NCBI GenBank assembly: GCA_963402885.1
Contig: OY727094.1
Location: 4,404,501 to 4,468,500 of the forward strand
From: Antedon bifida
Lineage: Eukaryota > Echinodermata > Crinoidea > Comatulida > Antedonidae
DNA: 64,000 nucleotides
Direction of reading: 5' to 3'
Shown here: piece by piece, positions 1 through 63,600 of the stretch
Layout of the letters: every line of letters begins with the position of its first letter
Position numbering within the stretch: position 1 is the first letter of the stretch
Position numbers and translations under genes: made by a program
The notes under the pieces: generated by a model
Databases searched by the model: none
What the model saw: the letters and a program-made list of their open reading frames with translations, nothing else
What the model was told of the DNA's origin: nothing

Positions 1-190
1 TCACCTGTAAATATGTAAATTGCATATGTAAATTATTATCTATCTGTCACATTGATTGATTATTTTTCCTTTTTCAATGATTTACAAGTTAAGCATTATA
101 CTATTGGTTTTTAAGAACTATGTGTTTAAAATGCATTATTTCAAATTATGATGTATTTCACAATCTTTAAATAAATCACGGGTTGATTAC

Positions 191-51668
<51,478 letters not shown>

Positions 51669-51701
51669 CTTGTTGGGCAGGTTTGTTTTTTAATAAAGAA
51701 T

Positions 51702-52619
51702 CTGAAAAAAAGAGCATGTCAATTGAAAGGGTGCATTTTAATTCAAATTAAAAGTGGCGATTTTATTTTATGATTCTAATCTATTCTAACTAGGCCTAAG
51801 CTTTATTTTCCATTTCCATGGTATGGATTTCCGCTAAGTGTTACGGATGGAATTAATAGGCATACTAACTACTAGACCTGCTAGTGTCTACAGCTACGAT
51901 TGGTTTGGCTAACATATGCATTCATGATTAGCCTAGGCCTGCCCTGGGTCCTAGCTAGGTAGGGCCTAAACTAGTACTAGTAGTAGGCCTAGGCCTAGGT
52001 CTGTAAATATCAAACAAACACTTTCAAATTAATTTTTTTTACTATTGTAAAGAAACATAGGCTTCATATACCTTTGTTTCAATTGGCATTTTATCAGTAT
52101 AGAATGTCCAATACTAATAATATTATACTATTATCGTAAATGATGGTAGGCCTAGGCTAGGCCAAATTGTCACAGAAACAAGAGGCCAACAACCCGTTCT
52201 TTGCCCCACCGCCGCATGTACGACGATCGACGACGAAATAATAAGTGGCGAAATAAAAAAATAGCAAGAACTTCAATAGCGCCCCCTCTAGCTATGAAGA
52301 CTTTTTTTTCATTCATGCGCGATATCTTGAATACTTTTGCCCAAAAACAGATATTTTAATAAATATTATTGTTGTGTTGAAATTAGGCAGACATCAAATT
52401 GCACTGTACTCGATGGATAATTGTTTTTATTTGTATTTGCTTTGACTTTCTAACCCCTAGACAAAAACATGTAAGGCGATTGTGGCGTGTCATACTCTAT
52501 TCAAGAAATTTGGAAAAATCCAAAATTCTGCAAGAAGGTCAGAGGCGCGCCGAGTAAGGAAATAATTAATCTAGGATAGGGCCTAAATGTTATTTTAATA
52601 TCATTTTTGTGTGAAAACA
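51702..52619. promoter_or_regulatory. divergent promoter region shared by mTOR and UBIAD1
   Basis: The 0.95 kb between the mTOR start codon (minus) and the UBIAD1 start codon (plus) must contain both 5' ends. It holds repeated AGGCCTA/CCTAGG runs at 51926-52005 and 52147-52165, a relatively CpG-rich patch at 52190-52250, and a CTCF-like motif at 52277-52293. No TATA box was identified with confidence. The untranslated first exon of mTOR is expected here. Confidence 0.7.
52277..52293 (-). promoter_or_regulatory. CTCF-like binding site in the divergent promoter
   Basis: On the minus strand the sequence reads AGCTAGAGGGGGCGCTA. This matches the core of the bilaterian CTCF consensus (the TAG-RKGGCGCTA part of CCASYAGRKGGCGCTA). 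The match is by eye; a motif score and occupancy data would be needed. Confidence 0.45.
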
Positions 52620-53624
52620 ATGGCGGGGCGAGAAACATATGCCGATGAAAAGAAAAATGGGTATTCTTCACAGTCTGCAAACAATTCAAAAGACAATGAC
52701 GGCAAGCCTAGGGCTAGGCCAACCAACTCCAACAACGTGTTCGCAGTAAGCAGTTACATTCTCGCTTTACGACCGTGGTCGTTCAGTGCTTCGCTTACGC
52801 CTGTTTTTTTAGGGAGTGCCTTGGCCTATAAGGTAACAGATCTATGGAATCTTCACCAGGGATTTTTAGCATGCATGGCTGTTCTTTCAGTTCACGGCGC
52901 TGGAAATTTAGTGAACACTTACTGTGATTTTAGAAAAGGAATTGACAGTAAACGCAGTGATGATCGAACGCTGGTTGATGGGATTTTGAAACCGAACAAT
53001 GTTGCAACATTTGGAGCAATTTTATACGCTGTTGGATGTTTGTGTCTTGCGATTCTGGTCATGATATCGCCTGCTAAATTGGAACAGATTGCGCTTGTGT
53101 TTTTCTGCGGACTTTCTGGATCGTTTTTATACACGGGTGGCATCGGTTTTAAATACGTAGCTCTAGGTGATGTCATTATTTTAATAACATTCGGTCCGCT
53201 TGCTGTTGTGTTCACGTTCCTTGTTCAAGTCGGGCACTTCTCACTTGCGCCGCTACTATATGCTATACCGCTGGCGCTGAACACAGAGGCAATATTGCAT
53301 AGTAATAATACTAGAGATATGAACCTAGACAAGATATCAAAAGTGGTAACCATAGCTATTCTTCTTGGCCGAACTGGTTCTTACGCCTTGTACGTTCTGC
53401 TCTTGTTCGTTCCATATTTGATGTTCGCTGTTTTGGCATTCAACTTCTCCAAGAGTTTCTTCCTTCCACTTCTAACTTTACCAATGGCGTTTAAACTCGA
53501 AAAGGATTTTCGAAGGAATGTTTTGAAAGAAATGCCACAAAGGACTTCGAAGTTGAATTTGGCTTTTGGATTACTTTACGTGGCTAGTGTCATGTTCAGT
53601 GGGACATTGCCGGGCATTGGGTAG
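52620..53624 (+). CDS. UBIAD1: UbiA prenyltransferase domain-containing protein 1
   Basis: 334 residues (human 338) in a single coding exon. A membrane prenyltransferase that in animals transfers a geranylgeranyl group to make menaquinone-4 and takes part in CoQ synthesis and HMG-CoA reductase control (family knowledge). Seen: first polyprenyl-diphosphate/Mg site [15 protein letters not shown] (about 95-109) followed by [30 protein letters not shown] (about 166-184); second Asp-rich site [15 protein letters not shown] (about 223-237). Multiple hydrophobic membrane segments lie between them. The N-terminal 35 residues are polar and non-conserved. The start at 52620 has A at -3 and G at +4. It is divergent from mTOR and convergent with SDHB. 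Confidence 0.97.
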   Translation: MAGRETYADEKKNGYSSQSANNSKDNDGKPRARPTNSNNVFAVSSYILALRPWSFSASLTPVFLGSALAYKVTDLWNLHQGFLACMAVLSVHGAGNLVNTYCDFRKGIDSKRSDDRTLVDGILKPNNVATFGAILYAVGCLCLAILVMISPAKLEQIALVFFCGLSGSFLYTGGIGFKYVALGDVIILITFGPLAVVFTFLVQVGHFSLAPLLYAIPLALNTEAILHSNNTRDMNLDKISKVVTIAILLGRTGSYALYVLLLFVPYLMFAVLAFNFSKSFFLPLLTLPMAFKLEKDFRRNVLKEMPQRTSKLNLAFGLLYVASVMFSGTLPGIG

Positions 53625-53872
53625 AATTGAGGGCGGCATTTAATTCTGTTCCAGCAAGACTCGGAGAAAGAAAAATTCAATGATTTCACTTGCCAGGATT
53701 AGCCAATTGTTCTTTTTCTAAATTGAGATAAACTTGAATCGAACCAAATACAAAATGTATAAAAACAAGCATCAAGCTTGTTTACCACTTTGTAAAATGT
53801 TCTTTTGAAATTTGTTTTCACTTTCAAGATTTTTTTAATTACATTCTGTAACAACTAATTTAAAACGATCCA

Positions 53873-53895
53873 AATAAATTAAAATTATTAATAAA
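53873..53895 (+). terminator. candidate UBIAD1 polyadenylation signals
   Basis: Two AATAAA hexamers (53873-53878 and 53890-53895) lie about 250 bp after the UBIAD1 stop codon. This is a typical 3' UTR length. Confidence 0.5.
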
Positions 53896-54692
53896 GTTAT
53901 TATTATAAAGTTCTTTACATTTTACTATTTGTTGTGAATTTCATTCAACTAATACATTGATTTTATAATTTTACAGAACATAATTTCTTTTACAATATTA
54001 ATATTGTGTTCTTGTCATTTGTTTTTACAGTACTGTACAATGAACAAAATAGTTTTAATCTAGCAGAGTGTTTAATATTAAGCATCTTAAAAGTACTGAC
54101 AGACAAAAAAATACTGCAAAAAAGAAGGTGTATTCTTTTATGAACAATAATTATTTATTCCTTTTTATACTGTTAATTACAATTCACTGCATTCAAATTC
54201 CTCAAATTCAAAAGATAAATGGTAGAGTTAAATTAAAGTTAACGATTGCCCATCACATACTAACGAAACAATGTTAATTACAGTAGGCATTAAGTGACTG
54301 AAAGAACACAGTCAATGCAAGATGGAAAATTAAATTGCACAAAGTGTACTGTTTCTTTAAAAACATCTTTTACTGCAATCGCTCTTCAACATACAATCCT
54401 TTAGCTGTTGATTTCAGATTATGTGTATTGTCCATGAATTTCAGGGTTAAGAGAACTAAACTGCAAGAATAACTAACCTTATAGAAGTTGTATTTAAAAC
54501 ATACAGTAAATTAAATAGAGACTATAAAGTGAACGTAGTAATCTTAATATTTCTGTGACCTGTAATTTGTAATACTTATTTACAGGTATGTATTCTGTAC
54601 CACAAAATTAACCCATGTCTAATCAAGTTTTGAAAATAATGTAAATGAATATTAATACAAGCTAATTAAAATTTGTCTGTACTATCATCAAT
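53896..54692. other. convergent intergenic stretch between UBIAD1 and SDHB, no gene seen
   Basis: AT-rich sequence that should contain the SDHB 3' UTR on the minus strand. Several TTTATT (AATAAA on minus) hexamers occur, for example near 54152. No conserved frame or repeat structure was recognised. Confidence 0.4.
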
Positions 54693-57600
54693 TTATGCTC
54701 TCGCCTCAACTTCTCCTTTATTATACGACGCCAATAACTTCTTGATCTCTGCAATAGCACGACCTGGGTTCAACCCCTGAAATGAAATTTTAAACTATAT
54801 TATTTTATTCATATTTAATTTGACATACAATACATAGAATATACAAAATAATGAATGTTTAAGAATTGAATGAAAAGAATATTTTCATGAGTGGAATGGA
54901 AAGAATATTTTAATGAGTGGAAAGGAAAGAATAATTTCACAAGTTGAAAGATTGACTGTTTCGAAATCAGAAGAAATTTTAAAATTGATCAATAAGCAAA
55001 CCTTAGGACAAGTTTTTGTACAATTCATAATAGTATGGCATCTGTATAAAGAGAAGGGGTCTTCTAGCTTAGCTACCCTCTCCTGTTGGTACTCGTCCCT
55101 GCTGTCTATCATCCATCGATAGGCCTGCATCAACACTGCTGGGCCTAGATATTTATCACTGTTCCACCAGTAGCTGGGACATGACGTACTGCAACAGGCA
55201 CACAAAATACATTCGTACAGACCATCCTGAAAGAACAATTTATTGATTTCAGAAATTGAGAAATTATTAAAAATATAAATATATAGTGGAGCTGTAGCTT
55301 GGTGGTTAACGCGCTTGCCTTCCAATCTGAGTTCCAATCCTGACCTAGTGCCAGGGTTGTAACTGACTCTTTCAACTCCACTCCCAAATTATAAAGTAGT
55401 TTATCCATCCTGTAATTGGCGAATTTTTGATTGCTGTTGGATGCGTATGAAATAAAAAAAATAATTGAAAAATTAAAATGGGTAAAAGTATATGTACATA
55501 CAGTACAACACAACAGCTGATCGAATAAAAAAAAATGGATAAAAAGAAGAAGAAAAAAATATTCAGTTCTGCATCAAGTCAGTTTTATTTGTAAGGAAAA
55601 AATGCTTTATAAAACAGGATTTGAAACGACCTTTGAACACATGACCCTGAGATTGATCGACAAGCTGAGGGATTAGCAAACCACACCTCCAATCATTCAA
55701 TTCAAGATAAATACAAATATTATATAGACAAGCATCCTCAGAAGAGATTTAGTTCTGTATTTAGTTTAGTTTTTGAGAGTAAAGCTCTGTCTACACATCA
55801 ATCTTTTATATGCAATGGAAGTAAATATAATAAATGGAAGTAATTATCCTCTGATGAATGAATGAATGAAACTTTACGTGACAAAAAAAATGTTACATCA
55901 CTACCATATTTGGGCACATTACACTTTTTTCTTCAAACTAGTTTGATAGTGTAGACAGAGCTTTAGATGCATTTATGAGAAAAGACAAATTTCTATAGCT
56001 CCTAATAATCTTAAAACCTTACTAATTTTTCTCGATCTTCAATTGATTGAAGGTTTTGTCTCTCTCCATATTTCATATCTCCTTTCTTCTTAAGGTATGG
56101 TTCAATGGCTTTATATTGGGCGTAGAAATTACTCATGTCCTACAAAAATAATCAACATTGTTAATTTATTTATTGTAAAAAAGAAGGGGCATCCTAAATC
56201 TTTGTTGTAGGTACAAAAAAGTAGCATACAGTAGAACATTTTTGGGGCTCAACAGAAGTTTTCCCTTATTGTACCCCTGAAAAATAATTTTTAAATTTTT
56301 TTGTTGAATAATGTCACATAATAGTTATCCACTTTGACCAAAACAAAATTTATTTACCTGAAAAAACTGTAAAAAAAAAAAAAAAAAGCAAAAATGGTTA
56401 AATTGGCTGCCAGATAATGGATTTTTGTTTGAATTTAACAATTTACAGTATTATGTTATTTTATAAGTGAAAACAACATTTTTTTTTGCGGAAGTGATTA
56501 ACTTTATTAAAACTACAAAATAACCTATTAAAATTCTGATTTAATTAATCTTCATTTTTAATGTTTTTGGGGGACAATACATCTTTAATTTTGTTTCTCT
56601 TGAATAGGTGTTGGCTGTTGTGCTACAAGTGTCCCCTTACTAGGGGTTTCCCAATGCAGACTGTTTCATTAACACACAACACTGTACTATACTTACTGGT
56701 ACCAAATCCTTCACTACATACATGTGAGGTAGAGGGTATATCTTTGTTGCCTTACTTTGGTTCGCATCTATTCGACTGAAAGGTAATACAGTAAAATACA
56801 AATAAATCCTTATCTACACTATCAAACTAGTTTGACCAAAAAGTGTGATGTGCCCAAATATGGTAGTGATATGCTCAAATATGGCAGTGATATGACAAGT
56901 CCATATATGGGCACATCACATAAAGTTTGATAGTGTTGACAGAGCTTTAAATATCACCTTAAAAAATAAGTTGAATATTGATTATAAACCAGTTTATATA
57001 CTACTGTGCTTTTTGTATGGTGTGTGACTGGATCCAGTGTGGAAACTCTGGAGTTTTCCTAGGCAATGGGATTTCAGATTTCAGAAATTAAAATTATACA
57101 GTATAACAAAGTATATAGGCCTACATTTTGTTTCAATGTATAGTAGAAACATAATTTTTTTTAATTACTTTTACTGTATGAATAAATTTCCTTTAATTTG
57201 ACCTGAAATGACCCAGCTGACCTTTGAACTAAACATTTTCAACTAACCATATGCAGGCTAGTGTGTTAACACCACCTATGTTCATAGCGCATGACCCACA
57301 TATACCCTCACGACATGACCTTCTAAAGGTCAACGTCGGGTCAATTTCATTCTTGATTTTAATCAGGGCATCAAGCACCATAGGACCACATCTACAAAAA
57401 AAAAATATATACAAAATTGAGAAAAAAACAAAATTGAAACACAAGTTTAGAATATATTAGGATGAGATGTTAGATTTGTTGTAGGTCTCGATGAACTATT
57501 TATTGTTTTTGTATCAGCATGGTCAACTGTGCCTATATAAAAAACCTTTAAATCCATGCACAGTTGACCACCATGCTGATAGCCGATCCCATTTCTACAC

Positions 57601-58422
57601 CCATTAGGACAACTCCGCAACGTCCAAGAAGCCAGAAACAACTGAGAGTCAACAATTTGTTTTCAAAATATTTGAACTTACGAATTTAAGTCCACATCGT
57701 AGACTTGCATTCGTGGCTTATCATCTTGTTTGTCAGGGTCCTGTCATAAAAGAGAGAATATTGTTACCATTTAAAATGTTAAACTACCAACTGAAAACAT
57801 AGTGTTTGCAAATGTGATTGTATGCACTAAAAAATATTAATACAGTAGTACTATTACACTAGGCCTACATCATAATTTTGAATTTATGAAATATTTACCC
57901 ATCTGTAAATAGAAAACTGTTTGATTTTCTCTTCATTTTGTTGTTTTTCTGCAGCAGTTTGAGATTGTCTTACTGCCTACAAAATTGAAAAAAACACACA
58001 CAAAAAGTTTACATTTTTTTTTAAAGTAAATAATGTAATAATAATATATATATAGGCCTAGGGCCTACTACAGACAGTATTTTAATTAGTCCTTGACCTA
58101 GGCTATACAATAGAAATATTAGATACGTTTATTAGTTTGGTCCAGCCTTGTTCGGTCTTCTGGTTTAGGCCTAGCCCTAGGCTCGAGTCTAGATTATCTT
58201 AGACTTATAACAGAACGCGGCCGGTCGATATTGTGTTATTACCGACAATCATCAGTCTTGATTCTTGGCCTAGAACTAGGCCTAGCTTAAAATCATAAAT
58301 AAATGTGTACTCTTTATAAAATTATTTTTAAAAACAAACGAATATATTAATTAACTTACATTATACGCAATACTATCAAATCTACGAGACAAAATACGTC
58401 CTAAACTGCTCGTCAAGGCCAT
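54693..58422 (-). CDS. SDHB: succinate dehydrogenase iron-sulfur subunit, mitochondrial (complete)
   Basis: Complex II subunit carrying electrons from FAD to ubiquinone. Coding exons in transcript order: 58360-58422, 57899-57976, 57682-57740, 57248-57391, 56697-56775, 56023-56139, 55002-55226, 54693-54776. Total 849 nt, 282 residues plus stop (human 280); all phases agree. Residues 1 to about 35 are a basic Ser/Arg-rich mitochondrial presequence ([17 protein letters not shown]). Iron-sulfur ligands are at the human positions: C93, C98, C101, C113 ([10 protein letters not shown] ... LAC) for 2Fe-2S, and C186, C189, C192, C196, C243, C249, C253 ([25 protein letters not shown]) for the 4Fe-4S and 3Fe-4S clusters. 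The exon 4/5 junction replaces the vertebrate TRR with ICR. Introns carry MITEs and a SINE. Confidence 0.97.
55286..55463 (+). mobile_element. tRNA-derived SINE family D, copy 2, in an SDHB intron
   Basis: GTAGCTTGGTGGTTAACGCG at the head, TTCCAATCCTGACCTAGTGC in the B-box region and GTTGGATGCGTATGAAATAA at the tail. Confidence 0.8.
55779..55965. mobile_element. MITE family A, copy 10, in an SDHB intron
   Basis: TIRs AAAGCTCTGTCTACACATCA and GATAGTGTAGACAGAGCTTT enclose a diverged core with a short GAAT repeat insertion. Confidence 0.8.
56263..56588. mobile_element. MITE family B, copy 8, in an SDHB intron
   Basis: Internal landmarks ATGTCACATAATAGTTATCC and GGCTGCCAGATAATGG. Right end GGGGGACAATACATCTTTAA. 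Confidence 0.8.
56804..56950. mobile_element. MITE family A, copy 11, in an SDHB intron
   Basis: TATCTACACTATCAAACTAG on the left and TTTGATAGTGTTGACAGAGC on the right, with typical internal ATATGGTAGTGATATG repeats. Confidence 0.85.
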
Positions 58423-58730
58423 AATTACATAAAAGTAACGTTCACTGACGTCCACTTTATTCAATTTTTGGACTTCTTGAAAGATGACCTCATTCGACCT
58501 CAAATTACATAATCGTGAGTATGGTACGCCACTTATGCATTCAATTAAAAAATATCTAGAATATTGTTTATTACAATAATTTAAATTATTATTTTTGCAG
58601 TCTATTTATATATATACAAAACAGCAGCCCGATGTGTACAGTACTTTATGAGAAAACTAATTGTATTGAGTTTTTATTTCGGAAGGGTACTGTAATCTCC
58701 ATTATGCTATATTATGTCGTTTAAAAAAGG
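58423..58730 (-). promoter_or_regulatory. SDHB upstream region
   Basis: About 300 bp of sequence immediately upstream of the SDHB start codon, bounded by the inverted-repeat element at 58731. It must hold the 5' UTR and core promoter unless an untranslated exon lies further up. No specific factor site is called. Confidence 0.4.
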
Positions 58731-59226
58731 TACCGTAAATCTTCTAATAGTAACCCACACTATAATAGTAAAACCCCCTTCTAATAGTAACCCACCTTAT
58801 AAGTCAATCTATAATAATAACCCACTACTCTAATAGTAACCCATGGGGGTTAATATTAGAGTCACAAAAACTATTGAAAAAATGACATTTAAATAAAGAC
58901 TGGTCGTGTATAATGCAGCCATATTTTGAAAACAAGGAGATAATGCATGTTTTGATCTCGGGAGTGGGGAGGATTGAGTGTTTTTGAGTTTATAAAATAA
59001 AGTTAGAGTTCAAGCAAATTATTTATTCGTACTGTTTCATTATTTTGCTATGATTTGCTGACCTGAAAAGTTGGGATGGGTTACTATTTTCAGGTGCCTA
59101 ATTTAAGATTAGTAATAGTAACCCACTACTCTAATAATAACCCCCACCCCCCTTCTAATAGTAACCCACCCTAAAAAACAATCAAAGAATAATAACCCAA
59201 GGTTACAATTAGAAGATTTACGGTAT
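58731..59226. mobile_element. about 495-bp inverted-repeat element with TA flanks (family I)
   Basis: Left terminus TACCGTAAATCTTCTAATAG, right terminus ATTAGAAGATTTACGGTA. Inside, repeated CTAATAGTAACCCAC units lie toward both ends. Sits just upstream of SDHB. Confidence 0.85.
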
Positions 59227-60668
59227 AAACTAGACCTACTCTGGTACGTCTATAGCATCCGTTTGACAAAATGCATCTACTGTAGGCCTAGCACACAGTA
59301 CATTAACGTGTAATCATTTTCAATTTATAGGCCTACAGCGATCAAAATCACAATACAACAGTTTATTAAGAACACTTTGTATTAACGACTACATGGTTAC
59401 CATATTTATACATTTACCATTAGCTAATAACAACATTTAGTTTAGGTGATTCTTTTTAAGTTCACACCAAACACTCCTTCTATCACCTTATTGTTTTAAA
59501 TGTTTATAATTTAAATAACATCAAAACTGCTGCTTTTATGTATCTTTTGTAATATCGTTTATCGCATTCTACCACCCAACATCAGAATCTATATACAGTA
59601 CAAAAGAGCTGTAACGTTGCCGTAATAACAATGCAGCCAATTAACACCCAGGTCATTATGTACGTCACAACACTTGTTGAACTGTGAATTTATATACAAG
59701 AGCATCTGACCATCATCAATATAATACAAGATTTTCTAGCAACAATTATACATTTTGGGCTGGAGTTTGAAATTAATGGCCAAGTGTATCCGATGACATA
59801 AAAATAAATTCACATTGAATAGTTTTAAATATCACCTTAAGAAGAATTTTTTTATAATTTTCCTCTTCTCATTCCTATCAGAGTTTTGAAAATAATGTAT
59901 CGTAAACGTATAACAAGCTGGATTGGAATTATTTAAATTTTATTGACAATAGTCGAGCACTCAAGGCATTCTAAGCACCGCAAACTAATCTACTTTTATT
60001 CACATACAATAAACAATCAAATAACCACTGCTGGGCCATTCATTCATTCATCATTCTGTTATCAATATTCTGAGAATTTGTATATTGTACATGTCAAAAG
60101 AGCTGCACCTAATACAAGAATACATGCACAGTTTTAGTCGCCGACTCCAAATAGTTTCAGTAATGGCCTCTCGAGGATGCGGTACTATGATTACAATGAA
60201 AATGGGCTATGACGATGAATTGTGTTTGTCCTCGCCTGCGTGAAATCAAACCTGCAACTTTGCAGCACTGTTGCGTCGTCGGTTCCCACTTGTGATTTCA
60301 CAATACAGCACGTCGAGTTCTAGTGGGAACCACACTTTAGTACCAAGGTGGTTTACAGTTATAATAATTAATATCATAAATTTCCTAAACAAAAGCAAAC
60401 TAGTATGCTAAATTAAATAGTAATAAAGAGAGAATATATATATTTACAGTAATAATAATAATAATAATGGAAACAGTATAGTAAATATAAACAATGCACA
60501 CTGATACAAAAATAGTACATGCAAACAGACAATACACATTTACAACAATATTGTTTTTTTTAAGAAATAAAGCAAGCAGCCATACTGCTTTTTGGTCTTC
60601 TTGTTTTTTAACAAAGTTACTTTGTGCTATTTCATCATGAAGCAAAACAAATGGCAAGAAAACATGTT
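59227..60668 (-). other. PHC 3' UTR/intergenic region
   Basis: No coding sequence seen. It contains an (AAT)n run near 60453-60469, a hairpin with 10-bp arms at 60281-60331, and several TTTATT hexamers (AATAAA on the minus strand) that could end the PHC transcript. Confidence 0.45.
60281..60331. repeat. hairpin with 10-bp perfect arms
   Basis: GGTTCCCACT (60281-60290) and AGTGGGAACC (60322-60331) separated by 31 bp, about 340 bp after the PHC stop codon. Confidence 0.8.
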
Positions 60669-63600
60669 TCATTTGTCTTTTAAAGAATGGATCTTGCTAA
60701 TGATCTTCAGAGCTGGGCCTAGCTTCATGTTCATAGCGGTCATCAGAAGGTCCTCTTTTAGAAGCATTAAAGCCTGTCCATCAATCTCCTGCGCAAGGAA
60801 CTCATTAGCATAATCCTTGCAGCCTGGGATAGCATTGATAAAATTGGATACCTGGTGAGGAGTCCATTGCGACGGTTGAGTTGGCAGTTGTTCAGATTCC
60901 TCTTCTATGTCCTCTTTGTCCGAATACGCCGCTGGTTCCAACTCGCTTGTCGGAGAAGCATTCCTGGGTGTAGAAAAGGTGGCATCTTCAGAAGGAGTTG
61001 AGGAACTCATGGCGCCTTCTGATAATGTAGCAGAGTTTGAGCTTTCATCAACGTCCATGGGTTCTTCAGGTTTGCAAACCTCGTCAAGATCTTCATCATC
61101 ATCCAGTTCATCTTCTTCCTCTATGTCATCTGCTATCAGCTGTGGAGTCTCAAGATGCTCTAACTGTTGGAAAACAAGTCAAAATGAAAGAGTGAATAGA
61201 CTTCTTATTATTAGGGTTTCACGCTATGCTTGTCGTGTCAACACTGTTGATCTAGCCCCGGGCCAACACTAATATTCAATACATCAAATGTTAAATGTAC
61301 ACATATACGTATATATAAGTTCACTTGGAAATTACAGGATGGATAAAATATATTTTACTCTAAAATGCCTGAGGCATGGAGTTCTCCCCTTAAAACTCTG
61401 GCACTAGGTCAGAATTGAACCCTAAACCTTGGAAGTCAAACATGTTAACCACCAAGCAAAAGTTCAACTATAGTAAATGAAAACAGACAATTTATTTTGT
61501 TAGCTTCTTTTCTAGAAACGTTCATTTAGATTTCAGCAACATTTTTAGCCAACTATCTACAGCAAATTTGGAATGTTATCGACTACTTACGTCTTTGCCT
61601 TTTTCTGGACGCTGAGTATTAAAAGCCAAGCGGCCATGTTTCACACGAACACCCTTCAGTGGGGCAGCTCTCTTCTTCATCTTCATATTGTGCTTCAGTC
61701 TTTCAACATTCAATCGTTTTGGTTTGAAGAGGCCGAGTCGTTTGCTGCAGCCTACGTTGTACCGTTTAGCACAGGCCATTGAACAGAACCGCTTGGATCT
61801 CTTGAATTTATTCGGCGCGTCCATCTTGCCGCAAAATTCGCATTTCAGCAGGTCATCTTCTTTTTTTTCTGAAGTGTAAAATTGACATTTATTTTTTTTA
61901 ATTTCTTGTTTAACCTGGGTTATAAAACCCAACTATCATGTATACGTAGATGTAAGCAGGTGTGTATTAACATAATAACAAAGGAACAAGCCAACATTTT
62001 AAAGGAAACGGACATCACATTTTAGAAAAACACAAGAGTGTCCGATTTAGGGAGGTGAATGTACATTACAAGTGTGGTAATGTAGCTTGGTGGTTAACGT
62101 TCTTGCCTTCCAGGTCCTAGTGCCAGGGTTGTAACTCCACTCGCTAAGCCTCAAATGAGACTTAGTTTATAAGCATGATAAATTATGAAATAGTTTATCC
62201 ATCCATCAAGTTACTCGCTGTTGGATGCGTATGAAGAAATAATAATGTGCAAGGTTAATCAAGAAGCCAGAATGATGGGCATGTTTAAAAAGGGAAACAG
62301 AAAATGAGGGTAAAGAGAAGAGTGTGTGTTGGGGGCACTTTACCTTCTACTGCAGTGTGGCCATTGCTTTGTGTCTTGCAGGTTTCTTCAGGCAGAGTTT
62401 CTTCAACAATTGCAGATCTCGTAATCTTTAAAAAGACAAAATATTAACACACTATACTTTACTTAATTTAAGTTAATTTACTTAATTTAAGTACACTATG
62501 AACAAACCAATTTCATATATTTTTTATAATTCATATCCTTCTTATGCAATGGTAAACAGTAAAGTACATCTTTTTGACAAAGAAAATATGCATTGTTTAT
62601 TAATAATTATAGAAGAAATAAAATAAAAAAACAAATTACCGGAAATGGTTCCGAGGCCTCCTCTATGACGAACCCATCAATTATGTGAGTTAAAACTTGC
62701 GGTTTGACTATGGCATGCGGTAAGTCCTTCACCCGGTTCTTGTTCTGAAGAATTGAGGTGGAAGTAGAAGGCCTTGTTGAAGAAGGTGTATTATGTAAAA
62801 TGTGAGGGGTACTAACTGCATTTCCAGTAGGCATTCTGGTAGGTGGTAGAGTGGTTCGAATAACCATAAAGGGATCAAGATTCTGGCTATATCCGGATGA
62901 TCGTGGGCTTGAATATCCTATCGGTTTGACGGGCCTAAGGAGATGTCTTGGACGAATCTGCACTGAATTAGCCAGTGGAACAGGTGACTTCATAACTCGA
63001 ACATGTTTAGGCCTAGCTGTTGATGGTACTTGATAGGCAATATGTGATGTTGGAGGACTTTGAATGGGAATGGCAACAGCAACTGTAGGATTTCCTCTAA
63101 CGGTATTTGGTGGAAGTGGATTGCCAGTACTTGAGGTTAGCATAACTTGTCGCTGATATGACGTGATTGCTGTTGGGCGCGGGGCTCTCCCATGAGGGTA
63201 GCGTACAATGGTTTGTATACGAGGAGAATTCATAGGAATCACTTGATGTCTCGCGGTGTGCGGTATAGTAATCGGAGGGTTAGTTATCATCGACGTTGAC
63301 TGAACAGGATTGCGTATAATCTGAGAACTCTTGAACATACGAAGATCACTCGGTTGTAAGGGTCGAACTTGAATAGGTCTGACATGTTTACTTGTTGACA
63401 CATGGCAAATAGGAACACTAGTTGTCGTCCCTGGAGCCCGTACGAACATCGGCGTTCGTGTCGTAGGAATGTTTGCCTGTTGTCGAGAAGGTGGGGCATT
63501 AACGATAAGCGTTTGCCTGCTGACCACTGGTTTTTGGCTTATGACCACTTTGTGTTGACCTGGGTCAGCTGGTTGTATGTCTTGAGGGGGTTGTCTTGTG

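Noticed and set aside
52611..52619. GTG-initiated three-codon extension of UBIAD1
   Set aside because: Non-ATG start; the ATG at 52620 has a good context and gives the expected length.
60907..61272. 121-codon poly-Ser plus-strand frame
   Set aside because: Antisense shadow of the acidic Glu/Asp tract of the PHC exon.
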